In this document: piece after piece, positions 33,438-45,673 of the stretch
How the letters are laid out: every line of letters starts with the position of its first letter
How positions within the stretch are numbered: the stretch's first letter is position 1
Origin: Carettochelys insculpta
Taxonomy: Eukaryota; Chordata; Testudines; Carettochelyidae
Assembly (NCBI RefSeq): GCF_033958435.1
Contig: NC_134137.1
Coordinates: 179,441,501-179,505,500, forward strand
Direction of reading: 5' to 3'
Length of the DNA stretch: 64,000 nt
Notes under the pieces: generated by a model
Databases searched by the model: none
What the model was told of the DNA's origin: nothing
The model's input: only the letters and a program-made list of their open reading frames with translations
Program-made: the position numbers and the translations under genes

Positions 33438-34757
33438 GCCGTAGTGTGTAGCATTAAGCCCTTATATGTCTGTGGAGGATAAAGGAATACCACTGAAAGC
33501 CCACACAATTTTAATAATATATACACCAGTGTTGACTTGTGGTCTATTCCCATATGATGGATATGTATTGTGGGTTCATCTAACATTTTCCCGTGTATGC
33601 ATAATTTATATCTTCCATCCCATTTCAGATGAAGGAGCTGCAGACAAGCTACAACTCCAAATTGCTGATATTGCATTTTCTATTTAACCAGGCTATGGTG
33701 AATGGAGGATCACTTGTTATCTTTAACAAGCAAAGCCAGCTTCAAAACCAGGTGGACAGGTCACCAGCATTTGTCACTGGAGATGGTGTTCCTGCCCTCC
33801 CTTCACATGCATTGTGGACTCACAGAATTCTTACCAGTTGGGTCATGGGGAAAAAAACGCAGCATATGTGCACCTGGGGAACTGAAATGGCAAGGACATG
33901 AATGTTACAGAAGTGATAGTGTGGGTCGATGCTATGCCCTGTTCAGAGAGGGCAAGAACATTTAAGCAATAATCAGAGATGGAAGAGTTTGTGCCAGTTT
34001 ACTTGGGTGACCCAGACAAGAAACCTGATAATATTCTGGAATTTAGTGCCTGCCAAGTAGGTACAGGTAAAGGGGCTTGATTTAGCAATCCCACTGTTAG
34101 GCTTTACAGATTTTTCTTGCAGAAGCTAATTTGTGTGCATCTCTGAAGATGGGGAAAAACTGGTAAGAAATTAAGTCTCAAAACACATCTCACCCATTTT
34201 CAGCCCCCCACCTCCAAAAAAACTTTCTTCCTTCCATTCCCCCCAGACACTTTGGCATATGGTTTCAGCTAGTTGCTCCAAAACCTTCTCTTTCCCACAT
34301 TCCACCGTCTCTGTCTTATAACACCACCACTCCGGTTGACTATTGATGGGCGACCAAATCTTGGACTCTAGCTCGTAATCCATGCCTCGGTTGCATGGCA
34401 TGGGCTTAAAGGCTCACTCCCTAGCAGATGTTGTACCAAGCTTGTCAGCCTCCACGTGCCCTAGTTACCACCACAGGGGGCAAATGCCACACTAAGCTGG
34501 GATGGGTTATGTTAATAAACCAGAGAGAGGCAGGCAAGGCAGGAGGGGGATGATTTTCAAAATGGAAAACGCCCTGCTGACAATGTCCTTTAGAGCTTGC
34601 TGCACATAGCAAGACTGAGATATTATTTACCGAGTTCTCTGTCTGAAAATGCTAATGTCATGGCCTATATCTGCCATGATGCTACTGAGTAACTCCAGTG
34701 TAATGAGTGCCATTATGAGATCATCACTTCCTAACCCTGTATCATCAGAACCTTCTG
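33438..34757. other. Intergenic upstream of FAM243
   Basis: No gene or named repeat recognised. The FAM243 promoter should lie here but shows no CpG island or obvious TATA box. Confidence 0.4.
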
Positions 34758-34787
34758 TGAGCTTCAAAGTACAGGGGGGAAAGCAAC

Positions 34788-35558
34788 ATGTATCGCTTTG
34801 TAAATCCTCTTTTAAAGCACATCATTCACAGGAGTTCCTTTGACACTGCAACCAGGAAGCAGTGCCTGAAGTATTTAAAAACTCTGAGGACTCTACAGTT
34901 TAATGGTCTCAACACTATCTTCTTGGGAGAAACGGACATTTCAGAATGTCTCATAACGGGGGAAAAGATATTGCAGGAAGACAGCCTGAACTGGCCAGTG
35001 TGGACACTCATTCATGCTGCAGGTAGTCAAGGCTGGGTGCCCTGGAGATACAGAGTGTTGCTAAGAGATGAATTGCCCATGAAGCACCGCGAAGACATCT
35101 TCCAAGAACTGTGCGATTGTCTGAACAAGTTCTATGGAAGATGCGTCATTGTGGTGCAAGAGAAAAGGCCGCCTTGTGTGCTGCCAACAAAAGAACACGC
35201 CGTTGCAGAGACATTAACCCAGCCTCAGGTCCCATCTGTCATTTACATGTCCAGCATTGAGTGCTGCCCTCACATTGCAAAAGCCAATGGTCATGAACTT
35301 CTCTCCGTGCCTTTGCCTTATAACTATCTCCACCCTATGGATGCCGCATGGTCTTCTTTGAAGTGGTTTATTATCAACAACAGGAAGGAGTTTTGTCTGG
35401 GGTCCATTGAAAGAACTTACTCCTACAGGTGTATATTGTTCAGTGACTTGATTGAGAAAGGACTAGAGAAGATGACCCCAAGCAAATGGAAGATGGCAAC
35501 AAACAAAGTGCGGAGATGGGAGAACTACTACCTTGATACATCAACTGCTCTTAAATAA
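34788..35558 (+). CDS. FAM243A: FAM243 family protein (C21orf140 orthologue)
   Basis: A 256-residue intact single-exon frame matches the FAM243/C21orf140 family, whose human member is about 250 residues. Recognisable family landmarks are the MYRF start, CLKYLKTLRTLQ near residue 26, GSQGWVPWRYRV near 80, LRDEL, the VRRWENYYL end, and SSLKWFIINNR near 190. The start is well supported, because an in-frame TGA sits ten codons upstream at 34758-34760 and the MYRF start is family-typical. No signal peptide or membrane segment is evident and no biochemical function is known to me. In human the gene lies between SMIM11 and KCNE1 and is transcribed away from SMIM11, which is the arrangement seen here. 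A weak acceptor-like AG at 34773-34774 could mark a 5' UTR intron. No internal stops or frameshifts are present in a window rich in dead elements, which argues for selection. Confidence 0.93.
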   Translation: MYRFVNPLLKHIIHRSSFDTATRKQCLKYLKTLRTLQFNGLNTIFLGETDISECLITGEKILQEDSLNWPVWTLIHAAGSQGWVPWRYRVLLRDELPMKHREDIFQELCDCLNKFYGRCVIVVQEKRPPCVLPTKEHAVAETLTQPQVPSVIYMSSIECCPHIAKANGHELLSVPLPYNYLHPMDAAWSSLKWFIINNRKEFCLGSIERTYSYRCILFSDLIEKGLEKMTPSKWKMATNKVRRWENYYLDTSTALK

Positions 35559-35559
35559 A
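35554..35559 (+). terminator. AATAAA overlapping the FAM243 stop codon
   Basis: The hexamer covers the last two bases of the final lysine codon, the TAA stop and the next base. If used, cleavage would leave a 3' UTR of only about 15-30 bases. A second AATAAA at 35644-35649 would give a short but ordinary 3' UTR, so which is used is open. Confidence 0.4.
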
Positions 35560-35643
35560 AGACCAATTAGCCCGTGAACAGCTCTGTTGAGACACTTTGT
35601 TCCTTAGATGCCCCCCTAAAACAGAAACGTCAGCATCGATGCC

Positions 35644-35649
35644 AATAAA
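35644..35649 (+). terminator. Second candidate poly(A) signal after FAM243
   Basis: A canonical AATAAA lies 86 bases past the FAM243 stop. It is the more conventional choice for the gene's 3' end. Inferred from position only. Confidence 0.35.
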
Positions 35650-37073
35650 AATGATCATGTTAATCCGAAATTTAATCTCTTGATGTGCTCCAGGACTAGA
35701 GTGGTAACACATGTATAAATTCTGGGATGGATAGATTAATTTCCCTTGAGCACAGAAATGGATCCCAAAGCAAAACCCAGGATCCAAACAGCTTGATTTT
35801 TGGGGCAAATTTGGATGCTGACGTGGTCAGAATTTTATGGCTTTCTTCTTTCTTTCACTTCATCAAACCCCAGACCTAAAAACACCTGACCTTTGGGGAT
35901 ATTTGAGCTGATTCCATACCTGAATTTGGCAGCCCAGATCATCTCTGGCCCATTTGGGAGATCTAATAAAGGACAAAATATACCTGAGGTGTACTTTCCA
36001 ATAACTTTTATCCTTCACAGGGAAAACAAGGAAGAGGAATTTAAGTTATAAGTGACTTTATCATAAAACATAAGGTATTGGCACTGATATCCATCCATGG
36101 TCAGCCCCACATGCTTCCAAGGAAGCTACCAGAAACTCCATAGAGGTCAATTATGGAATAACCTGGCAAGGAGAAAAAATTGTTTCTAAATTCTGAGACT
36201 ATGAGATAGATTTATATCCCTTTGGATAAAATATTGCACCCAACCTATTGCAATCATGTGCTTTTCTTATACATTTAAATGACTAATCCTTGTTAGAATC
36301 CTACTAAGCTCTCAGACTAAATATCTTGTGGCAATGAGTTGTATGGGTTAATTATAACTTGTTTAAAAGGGTTTTTCTTCATATCAAAATTAACAGGCAT
36401 CGCCTTTTCACTGAATGGGCCCTTATTCTTGTAAATGGGTGTGCATGATTTGCCTTCTTTGCACCGTTCATTATCTTGCATACTTGTCTCATGTGCCTCT
36501 TAAACAGAAAAAGACAAAAGTCCAACACTTAAAAGAGAAATTTGGATCTCATGATGCTTGCCATTTTTATCTGAATGAGTCGATTGATCCACTGAAAATC
36601 CCTGCTACTTTTTTCCACATGTGGAAACTAAGTAAGCCAGAAATTAGAAGTGGAAAAGTAAATTGCTTAAGTAGGGAAGCTAGTCCATCTCTTGGGGGAT
36701 GAGGGTGGGGTCAGAGTAGTATCATTTCCCTACAGTATATTTTCCAGTACCTTGGGAATAGATGTGTAAGAAGTATGCCTTTTCTCAGTTTTGTTCCAGT
36801 CAGGCATTGGTTGAGTTAGTGAAAACTGCTGCTCTTGGCAGGGAGAGAGTGGGAGCAGCAGTGGCAGTGATAGACTTAAATAATGTAAACTAGACTGTCC
36901 AGGTATGGGAGTATATAGCTGACATAGAAAAACATTCAGAAGAAAAGCTTTTATTGTTCCACTACCATGGGCCTGATTCTGATTTTGTACTGGAGTGAAA
37001 GAGAAGTAGTTCCTCTCAAGTCAATGGAGTCAGATTGATGTGAAACACGCTGAGAAAATAATCGGACCTAGTG
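35650..37073. other. Intergenic between FAM243 and SMIM11
   Basis: AT-rich, with no gene recognised. 36965-37050 and 37300-37350 contain old 'gagtaaatccagactaactc' -type repeat pieces. Confidence 0.4.
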
Positions 37074-37433
37074 AGAACAAGAAGTCCTGTAGCACCTTAC
37101 CCAGAGTGTCTTTCAAGTGATGGGGGGACAATACTTGCCTAGCCAGCACGGTGTGCATTATTTCATCGACAAACTGGATGACATACAGCACACCACTCAA
37201 AGGTCTTTCCTCACCCTTAAATAGTAATACTGCTATTCGTAATTTAAAGAACAATGGTCAAGCAACAAAGAGAGGCAAGATTCTGGGTTAGACGAGAGTA
37301 AATCCAGACTAACTCCTATGATGTCATTGCTTTACTCTGGATTTACAGTGGTGCAAGGAAGAGCAGAATCTGAACCAAACACTGACCAGATTAGAACAAG
37401 ACAAAGTGGGGGACTGCTCCACCACCATCACAT

Positions 37434-37592
37434 AGAAGGCTAGCTCAGTGGTTTGAGCATTGACCTGCTAAACCCAGGGTTGTGAGCCCAATCCTGAGGG
37501 AGAAAGGATGCTGCTTGGTCCTGCCAAGAGGAGAAAGGAGTGGACTCCATGACCTCCTGAGGTTCCTTCCAGCTCTATGAGAGGTGTATCTC
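37434..37592 (+). repeat. Turtle-type tRNA-derived SINE
   Basis: Best-preserved head of the family in this window: 'tagctcagtggtttgagcat' (A-box region) and 'agggttgtgagcccaatcct' (B-box region), then 'ggtcctgccaagagg' and 'gacctcctgaggttccttcc' with an 'agctctatgagag' tail. Confidence 0.88.
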
Positions 37593-37929
37593 CCTACTGA
37601 GCATACGTGCTTCCTCTTTGCATGGGTGTGTTTCCCTTGAGGGATAGATTGAGACATGTTTTACTGACACAGAGCTGTCCCCATTTAGTGGGAGTAAAGG
37701 CCCTTAGCTAAGGGATGAGACTCTTCCCATGAAATTTGTCACTATTGTCACCAATCTCAGAAACAAGACCTCCCTATGGCAGCAATTTGGGTCCTAGTAA
37801 ATGTTTAAAAGCTTAACACATGCAGGAGCTTTTCCACCTTAAGTTCTTTTGCACAACTGGGAATGATTACAACCCATTCTTTGTGGGCTTTTACAATCCT
37901 TTAAGCTGGTGGAAACCCAAATGGCTAAT

Positions 37930-38440
37930 ACAGTGGTGCCTCAATTTACACAAGGGTTGAGTTCCCACACACCCTCGCGTAACTTGAATTTCACCTAAAG
38001 TCAGGGGGCAGCATTTTCCCCGGCGGAATGCACATTCTGCAGCCGGGGAAGCAGCAGGAGCACCTGGAGCTACTTTTGAAAGGTAAGTCCTGGGATGGGG
38101 GCAGGTGGGGAGGGTTAAGCCTGAGGTGAGTTGGAGCCGTGGGATGGGGACGGGGGGCATTAAGCCTGGGGTTGGTTAGGACTGTGGCGGGGGCAGGCAG
38201 GTGGAGTGGAGCCAGAGCCAAGTGGCCCTGTGGAGAGTTGAGCTGGAACCATGCTGGGAGGGGTGAGCTGCAGCTGTGTGGGAGGGCGTGAACCAGAGGG
38301 TGGGTGTGGAACCAGAGCCGTGTGGGGCCGAGGGGCGGTGGTTGAGCCGGGGGAAGCGGGATTTTGAGCTGCACATACCTCGCATTAAAACACGTTAAGC
38401 ACAACTCAAAATCACACATGTTGAGAGATTACTCTACAGC
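37930..38440 (+). repeat. Repeat with internal G-rich minisatellite (copy B)
   Basis: Begins 'agtggtgcctcaatttacac', passes 'agggggcagcattttccccg', then degenerate units such as 'gttgagctggaacc' and 'gtgtgggagggcgtgaacc' to about 38370, and ends 'gcacaactcaaaatcacaca'. It is the same family as 11050-11530 on the other strand. Long proline-rich minus-strand frames are artefacts. Confidence 0.6.
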
Positions 38441-38790
38441 TCTTTGAGACAGCTCCAGGCACGATGGGAACCTGGGGCTGCCTAGGCAGTACGGTAATAC
38501 AAATAATCCATAATTATATAGTTCTGACGGGGCTGGGAATTTAGCATGACAAGCAATTTCTATGATTAACCATGTTTAATAACAGGATAATAACAAATAC
38601 CATGTACCCAATTCCCAGCAGAGGGCATTTAAATGCGCATGGCTGAGTCTAATAAATTCTTTATGTGGTTTTAAGTTGCTGTGATTTCAGTATAGTCTCA
38701 GGAAAAGGAGTCCTGGTAGAATGATCCAATACACTTGATTACTACCAGTTATTAATGCACTTATCTTAATACCTGTCCCCAGCTCTCTTT

Positions 38791-39180
38791 GGCTACGTCT
38801 ACACTATAGCGATCTGTCAAAAGAAGGCCTTCCGCTCTTCCAAAAGAACCTCTTCCGAAAGCGAGTGTCCTCGCAGCCCCGCCCCTCATTTGAAAGAACG
38901 GGCCAGGGATTGAAAAATCAGCCCCCACCCCCATGAGGATTGCTCTTTCAAAAAAAAGGCCTGTGGAGAGTCTACACACGTTTTCTTTCAAAAGAAGCTT
39001 TTTGAAAGGGGGCACTCTTCCTGAAAGCAGGAAAGGAAGAACCATTTCAAAAGGAATGCCATGTTCTTTTGATTTACTTTTGAAAGAATGCTTTTTGTGT
39101 GCAGATGCTCCAAGGGATCTTTCAAATGAGCACCCTTCTTTTGAAGGTTTTTGAAAGAACTTGCAAGTGTAGATGCAGCC
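38791..39180. repeat. Harbinger-type MITE (ggctacgtctacact), about 390 bp
   Basis: Termini 'ggctacgtctacactatagc' and 'cttgcaagtgtagatgcagcc' are inverted. Internal 'tttcgaaag/cttttgaaaga' motifs match the ends of the Harbinger element at 25378-29980, so it is probably an internally deleted derivative. Flanks TTT/TTA resemble a decayed 3-bp target duplication. Confidence 0.72.
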
Positions 39181-40369
39181 TTAGTGTGATTAAACAGCAC
39201 AAATAGAATAAAGTAATTCAAGTAATTCTGAATAAAAGTTAGGGGTCAGATAAGAGATGGATGCAAATTCTCGTATTGATAAAAGAGCCATGGGTGCTCA
39301 TGGTAAGCAGGAACGCCCATAGTTTGAAATTATTTGCTATCTCCCTGGTGCTGAAGCAGAAATACTTTTTCAAGGAGCAGCCTCTCAATAAAAACTTTAT
39401 TTGCTCCAGTTTTGAAAGTAGAAATGCAATTATTAGATCAATACCAAATTTCCAAGTCCTCTCTTTAACAACATGCTCAAGTACTCCATCCATGGAAGTT
39501 TAGCGGAGTGTTAGGGAGAAAGGGAAAGGTATCACATTTTTACCCATTAATTTGAAGTCCAATTTATTTTTATGCACACACTTTGGGGCATTACAACAGT
39601 CTGCCTGGGGTTTAAGCTCTTTTACGTTAGGAACAAGTGAAAGTGATGTAGTCTGTGAGCTACACACAAACATAACAGAAAGGTGTTTCCAGTTCCCTCC
39701 AGCAATAGGACAGCTCTCGATTTTTGTAAGTTGGCCTCTGGAATTTGTTACTTACCTGTACTCAGCAAAGGCTTGACATCACAACAGACCTTATTTTGTG
39801 ATGGTCTCTTGGAATCCAGTCACGTCGCCCTATAAGATGGCCTCAAGCGGTTGTTTAAGAATGCTGAAAGGTGCTGCTTTAGTTAATTACATTATCTTAT
39901 TTAACTTCTCTGACACAGGTCAAGTTGGAACCCTTTTATGGCAGTTTCATTTTGTATTTAAAACACCTCCAATGCCTTAAATAAAAATAAACAGTGTAGC
40001 ATTGATGGGTCTACGTGTACTTACCCTATCTAAGCAGCCCACGAAGCACAATGTTGCTGATTTTTATAATGAGTTTGATAACACCTGGTGTTTTTTTAAA
40101 GTCCCAGGTGCTGGAGTCCTGTGACTACATGAGACCCTCTGCTTTAAAAGATAAACTTCTAATCCTCATGATCATGGAGAAGCTCTTTAAAACAAGGATC
40201 CATTGATTCAAAAACTAGGAGACAAACTTAAAAATGTATTTTAAAATCATCTGACCTTTGAACACAGTGTTGTTGCTATTCAAACCATGAGACAGTGCAT
40301 GACACTTTAGAAGGAAAGTCAACACCCACAGCTAAATGAAAAGGCAGCTCAGTGTAACCCACACACCTC
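39181..40369. other. Intergenic, nothing recognised
   Basis: No gene, conserved domain or named repeat seen. Confidence 0.4.
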
Positions 40370-40777
40370 GGCTGTGGCCACACTTAGCCAAAACTTTGAA
40401 ATGGCCATGCTACTGGCCAAATCGAAAAATACTAACGAAGCACTGAATTTAGCATGCTGCTGGCCCCAGCACTTCAAAAGTACCACTTTCGAACGCGCAC
40501 GGCTCGGCTACACGGAGGTCCTCTTTGAAAGGACCCTGCATATTTCCCAATCAGCTGAGAGGAATAAGGGGATTTCGAAATGTGCGGGGTCCTTTTGAAA
40601 AGGACCCCCATGTAGCTGAGCCACGCGCATTTGAAAGCAACACTTTCGAAGCACCTCAGCCTGCAGTGTGCGAATGCTAATGAGGCGCTGAATATTCATT
40701 TCAGTGCCTCATTAGTATTCTTCGATTTGGCAATTAGCATGCCCATTTCGAAGTTTTGGCCAAGCGTGCTCACAGCC
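40370..40777. repeat. MITE with long inverted arms (ggctgtggccacactt), about 408 bp
   Basis: The left arm 'ggctgtggccacacttagcc...aaactttgaaatggccatgc' and the right arm (reverse complement 'ggctgtgagcacgcttggcc...') extend well over 100 bases. A second internal inverted block ('ggtcctctttgaaaggaccc' / 'gggtccttttgaaaaggacc') lies at the centre. Fragment copy at 1171-1247; related element at 45110-45406. Confidence 0.78.
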
Positions 40778-41087
40778 CTAGCAGTGTAGTTGACTGTTCT
40801 ATCTAGTGGCACTCACAGAGCAAGCCAGAATGAGTCTCCCATATGGCCTTAGCTGAGCGCCACCTGGCTTCTTGTTCAAACTGTAGAGCTTCCAGCATGG
40901 AGCTCCTATGGTTCCAGGTTTGAATCCCCCTGTGGGTGGTTTCAAGTAGGGATGGATCCAGGATTTCAGCTGTGCCTATGAAGCTGAGAAAGTGTGCCCT
41001 GAGCCAGCAGAAGTATGTAACCCACACCTCTGAGGGTGTGCTTCACTGCCCCCTGTAGTGACACTTAGACCACTTACCAAGAAAAAC

Positions 41088-41350
41088 CATGAGGGTGAAT
41101 CTACACAAGGGAAGAAAGTTGACTTCATGTGCCCAATTCTAGCTGTACCAGTTGCACAGCTAGAATTAACTTTCTCCCCTAGTGCAGTCCAGGGCTCAGA
41201 AGCCTCAGGTTGATGTCTCTTACTCCATGTGATAGCATGGAGTACAGAAGTCCACAGCCAAGCCCAGAGAGGTTGATTTTGCCACATCTTAACAGATACA
41301 GCAAAATCAAACTCCAAAACATTGATCTGCCCACAGTCGATGTTCCCTTA
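41088..41350. repeat. Possible MITE with palindromic parts
   Basis: Starts 'gagggtgaatctacacaagg' and contains 'ccaattctagctgt' with inverse 'acagctagaattaac'. It ends in less clear sequence near 'cagtcgatgttcccttaact'. Composition and 'tctacac' start fit the other MITEs here; weak. Confidence 0.35.
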
Positions 41351-41355
41351 ACTAT

Positions 41356-44050
41356 AGCTTAGCTCTGAGTTTCCTCTCCAGCCTTGGCTGAGAAGCAGCC
41401 GGCTTGTAGCTCAAATATTTCCCTTTCAGAAGGGCAAGTGGAAAGAACTTGTGTGTCCATGTTTGGTTCTGTAGTACCTCACTTCCAGTTTGGTTTTGTA
41501 GCACAGACACCAGCACACCTCTCACCTTTCTGGGAACACACAACACACACCCTCACCACTTTTTTTTTTTGCTAAGTGAATGTGTGTTTGTTTATGGCTG
41601 GGCCACAGAGCTAATGCACAAAGAATGCAAGTGGCCAGCCTTTGAGTTACAGAGCATACATGCAGAGACTCCTGCTCTGGCAGCAGAATCAGAGGGGTTG
41701 GAGAGGGGACACCAGCTCCACATCTGGCTTCCTCAACCTCTCCAGCCGTGGAAGAGGACGAGGTAGTGCTGCTTTGTTTTGTCCCCCTTTTGCCATTGGC
41801 AAAGGGAAGGCCCACGAATTCTAATGACAGCTTAAGTTGATTTGTGCACGAAGCAGGTTTCTTCCTCTCTCTGACGTGCTATTGCTGCACAAGCATGGTT
41901 CAGAGTAGAGACCCACACTCCCAACAGTCAACTGACTACTGTCATAAATTTCTTTAACAATCTGCTTTTGAAGGGTAGCCAAGTATGCCTGTTCCTAGAA
42001 GGGGGGTCATTGTAGCTACACAACTCTTTAAAAAGAAAAACAAGAGAAGATCTTGAGGATATGGCTGAAATATGTTGGCATATCAGCGCTGATGCCTTCA
42101 GTCATTACCTGACAAAGCATGACACCCTCTTGGTGCCAATGGGGTTTCAGTTGAACCTCATGGCTTTCTCTGAAGCGTTGCGCCTTACTGTTTGATTAAA
42201 CATCTTCTGTGTGTACTTTTCCCTAAGATAGTGTAGAGCAGAATGGAATTGAATGCAGTGGAGTCAATAAAGGAGACCACCATACCCTGTACATACCCAC
42301 ATGAGCCAGAGGTAGATATGGAAACTGGCAATTCTCTGTAGTTGCCACATGGTGGCTCTAGGCAGGGCAGAAAAATTCCACAGACGGGCTTGTCAAGTGA
42401 AAACTGTTGGAGACTCAGTGCAAGATGCAGCCGAAGTGCTGTTCCAACACAGACAATTTCACTTTCCCACACCTCCTCGGTTTCTAGCCATTATAGATGT
42501 AACACACAGATGAAGGTAGCTTAAAATCTCTTACAGGTACTGTCTTATTTCAACCTGGGTCCCTGCCAGTGCTTTAAATAGCTCCCTGCTGGCTTGTGCT
42601 GCAGCTCAGCCAACTCTTGCCAGAGCTGTACACTATGGTGCACTCACTTACTGTCACCTCTATGTGTAAGTGTTATAAACGTGTGCTGTTGGAGACTATC
42701 ACTGGGGTAGCTAGCTCCACTCAGAGGTTCTTATAAAGCCATCACCATTCATAGTAGCCTGGACAATTCTGTGCTACTGAAACCCACCCAGGCATCTTGC
42801 CCAACGCTGCACACCTCCGTGAGATGAGCATTTAACAAAGCATCCTCCACAATATCTCCCCAGTCTTTGACAGTTAGCACTTGCTTGTTTGGTTTCATCA
42901 GATGCAACAACAGTCAACTGCAGAAAGAGGGCAGCCGTGAGCCACTGTTTGGTCACCTCTTGTGCTATACGGAGTCCCAGATTGTGATCTCAGACCACAG
43001 GCCTGATTTTTCCCTTCAAATTTCAGCCACAAAGGTAACACTTCAAGAAGTTAGCGGCTATCAGTGAATGAACAATTACAATCGGAATACTGAGGTGGCT
43101 GTAACGATAGGCATTTCTGTGCACGCATGTCCCCTACAATCCCTAAACCTCTACAGACAGCGTAACATCTCAGCTGCAGCTTCGCTGCAAGACAATTCTC
43201 TTTGGTTAGCCTCAGTGCTACTGCACCTGCAGGAGTGAATGCATACCCGTGCTTTGTATTTCAAAGCCAGAGTGCGGTTTGTGTGTGTGTTAAGTAAGGC
43301 ACCAGACAAGGGTCAAAATGACGCAGCTATGTTCAAATGCTCGCTATGTAACAAACTAATACAAGAGAAACCTCAACTCCTCAAATGGGTAGAAACTGCT
43401 GAATTTTTAAGTTACAGTTTGATTTGCATTATTATTACAAGACAGTGCTGTGTGTGCTCGCTGCTGCATATAGGACAGATCTAGGAAGACACAGCTATTG
43501 CCCCTAACAGCGTACACCCAGAATTGGTTCCTATGGGTCCAGTGGAGGGAAGGCAGCTCTCTTCTGCAGCTGGTTCTGGTTGCTTTGTACAAGGAGCAAG
43601 GAGAGTCTGGCCCTTTGTATTGTCTGCCTCCTACAAGCTCCACCTGCTTATAGCACCAGTGATGGATTTCAAGGTATTTTCCTCACTAGAAGTGATTGTC
43701 TTACTTCACTTCACAGTTGATTTTAAGAACAGCCTCCTACAGCATGCGCTATAAGCAGCCAAGACCACGCGCGACACGCAAGCCAAGACCAAGGCCACTC
43801 CTTCAGAGCACCCTTTGCTGTATAAATAGAGGATGGATATCCTTATTACACGTACAAATAGTCAGTATGCAGTTTCAGTGAATGCTGCTTGGGGGTGGTT
43901 TATTTCTTGGCCACATCGCTGAATCTAACGGAATTCTGCACCCTCCTGGGAAAAGATCCACATAAGCTCCCAAATGTTAAGAAATCTGCAGAGAAAAAAC
44001 AAGGAGCACTTTGGGGAGAACAGCAAACATGCTACGTTTACAACATATGT
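41356..44050. other. Intergenic, nothing recognised
   Basis: No gene or clear repeat identified. Scattered frames of 60-105 codons are unsupported. Confidence 0.35.
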
Positions 44051-44051
44051 C

Positions 44052-44990
44052 CTAGCGCAGGGTTTCTCACCCTGTGGCTTGGGCCCCAAAACTGGGTCGC
44101 CAGAATGTTTTGAAGGGTCACATGGTAGCTCCTGCAGTTCCAGGGCTGGCCAGGCTTACTGCCCTGCTCCAGGCACTGCAACTTCTGGGATCCCAGGGCC
44201 ACTCAGGTGGGGCCCAGCCACCATGGTGACAGGAGTCTGGGTAGGCCAAATGTGACTGAACAGCATTGCCACCCCATGGGTCAGGTCACCACCCCACTCA
44301 CACAAAGTCAGTCCAGTCAGTGTGTAGGGGCCAAACCCGAGCAGTGCTGCAAACCCAGAGGCTGCAATGCTAAGAGTGGAGAGCCGAGCCCAGGCAGCCC
44401 CACAGCACAGGAGCTGGAGGAGCTGCCACTGTGGAGTGAGCGCTGGGCAGGATCTGACTGAAATCATCTCAGGGCCAGGGCCAAGAGATCTGCAGAAATG
44501 TGGGTGGTGTCCAGAACCCGCACCCCCTTCCCTCTCATAGTCTCTTCCCTTACCACCTGCTTAAGGCTCTGGGAAAGGGCATCAGGGCAGAGAGAAGTAG
44601 GCTGCTGCCTCAGGGCCTTGCCAGAAATTCCCTGGCTCATGTTGCTTTGGGGAGCCGCCTTTGGGCAATGGGTCAGAGCAGGAGCAGAGCTTATGGGAAG
44701 GAGTGGGGTGAGAGTGGAGCAAAGGCTAGGTGATGAAGGGGGTTGGCCTGGGCCCCACACCTGGGGCACAGGTCCCATGACTCCCCCTCCAGCTTTCGGA
44801 TGGCCCTGCTTGCCATTTAACTCCAGCAGCAGCGAGCCACACTGGGCTGGAGCTGCCCCAGCCTCAGCAGACTACTGGAATGGGCAGCAGGACCCGACAG
44901 CTGTGGCGGGTCCCCACAGCAGTGGGTCCCTGGACTCACGTCCAGGCAGCAGGACCTACATTAAAACAATTCACCAGGTAAGTGCTAGAA
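44052..44990. repeat. Possible hAT-type non-autonomous element
   Basis: 'gcgcagggtttctcaccctg' and 'gggccccaaaactgggtcgc' at the left end resemble the 'caggggttctcaacctgtgggtcgcgacccc' termini of reptile and mammal hAT elements (known pattern). The right end is unclear. Overlapping long frames on both strands follow from GC-rich composition. Confidence 0.35.
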
Positions 44991-45109
44991 TTTAATCGAT
45001 TAACCATTTTAATGTTCCTAACGGGTCTGCTAAACTACCACAGGAAATATTTTTGTCTCGCTACAAGATGAGCAGTGATGAGTGAGATTACACTTCAAAC
45101 TAACTAGAT

Positions 45110-45406
45110 GGCCATGTCTACACTAGCCCAAATCTTCAAAATGGCCATGCAAATGGCCATTCCGAAGATTACTAATGAGGCACTGAAATGCATATTCAGC
45201 GCCTCATTAGCATGCTGCTGGCCGCAGCTCTTCGACATTGCCGATTTTTGCTGCCATGCAGCTCATCCAGATGGGGCTCCTTCTCAAAAGGACCCCAAGA
45301 ACTTTGAAATCCCCTTATTCCTATAATCCCTTAATCCCCTATAGGAATCAGGGGCTTTCGAAGTTTGCAGGCCATTTCGAAGATCTGGGCTAATGCAGAC
45401 GTAGCC
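45110..45406. repeat. MITE with 3-bp target duplication GAT, about 297 bp
   Basis: 'ggccatgtctacactagccc' and 'gggctaatgcagacgtagcc' are inverted termini, flanked on both sides by GAT (45107-45109 and 45407-45409). Three-base duplications are the PIF/Harbinger habit. Shares 'actaatgaggcactgaaatg' with the 40370 element. It lies just downstream of the SMIM11 stop codon. Confidence 0.75.
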
Positions 45407-45505
45407 GATCAGAGCCAAATGTTATAATGAGCTACAACAGCGCACTGTCCTCCTGCTGTATTTACGCACCCGTGCAGCCAGTAATTCTACACCTTGTAAG
45501 ACTCT

Positions 45506-45673
45506 TCAGTCTTCCTTCTTCTCCGACTCCCTTTTCAGCTTTGCTTCACGTTCTTTTTTCAATTTTTCTTCAATTTTTTTACTCTGGTACATTTTCACTC
45601 CAGCAAATGCTAAGCAAAGAATTAAAGTTTTAGCTGCCAAAATGTACATCAGCAGTGGGAAATTCTCCAAAGC
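45506..45673 (-). CDS. SMIM11: SMIM11, coding exon 2 (terminal)
   Basis: This exon encodes 55 residues of small integral membrane protein 11. The core PLLMYILAAKTLILCLAFAG is nearly identical to the mammalian membrane segment, followed by VKMY and a charged, lysine/glutamate-rich tail ending SEKKED (human ends SEKKDN). The exon opens after a pyrimidine-rich stretch and a CAG acceptor at 45674-45676, in phase 0, beginning with Ala-Leu-Glu. A longer open frame reaches 45733 but runs through the intron and acceptor, so it is not the true start. Joined to the exon at 48115-48135 the protein is 62 residues, against about 58 in human. Its cellular role is not established to my knowledge. Neighbours match mammals: KCNE2 on one side, FAM243 on the other. 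Confidence 0.94.
   Translation of the reverse strand, partial: ALENFPLLMYILAAKTLILCLAFAGVKMYQSKKIEEKLKKEREAKLKRESEKKED

Noticed and set aside
37991..38419. 142-residue minus-strand frame
   Set aside because: Arises from the G-rich minisatellite copy B read in reverse.
44156..44995. Frames up to 165 codons on both strands
   Set aside because: Overlapping, GC-driven, and lying in a likely hAT-derived stretch; no domain recognised.
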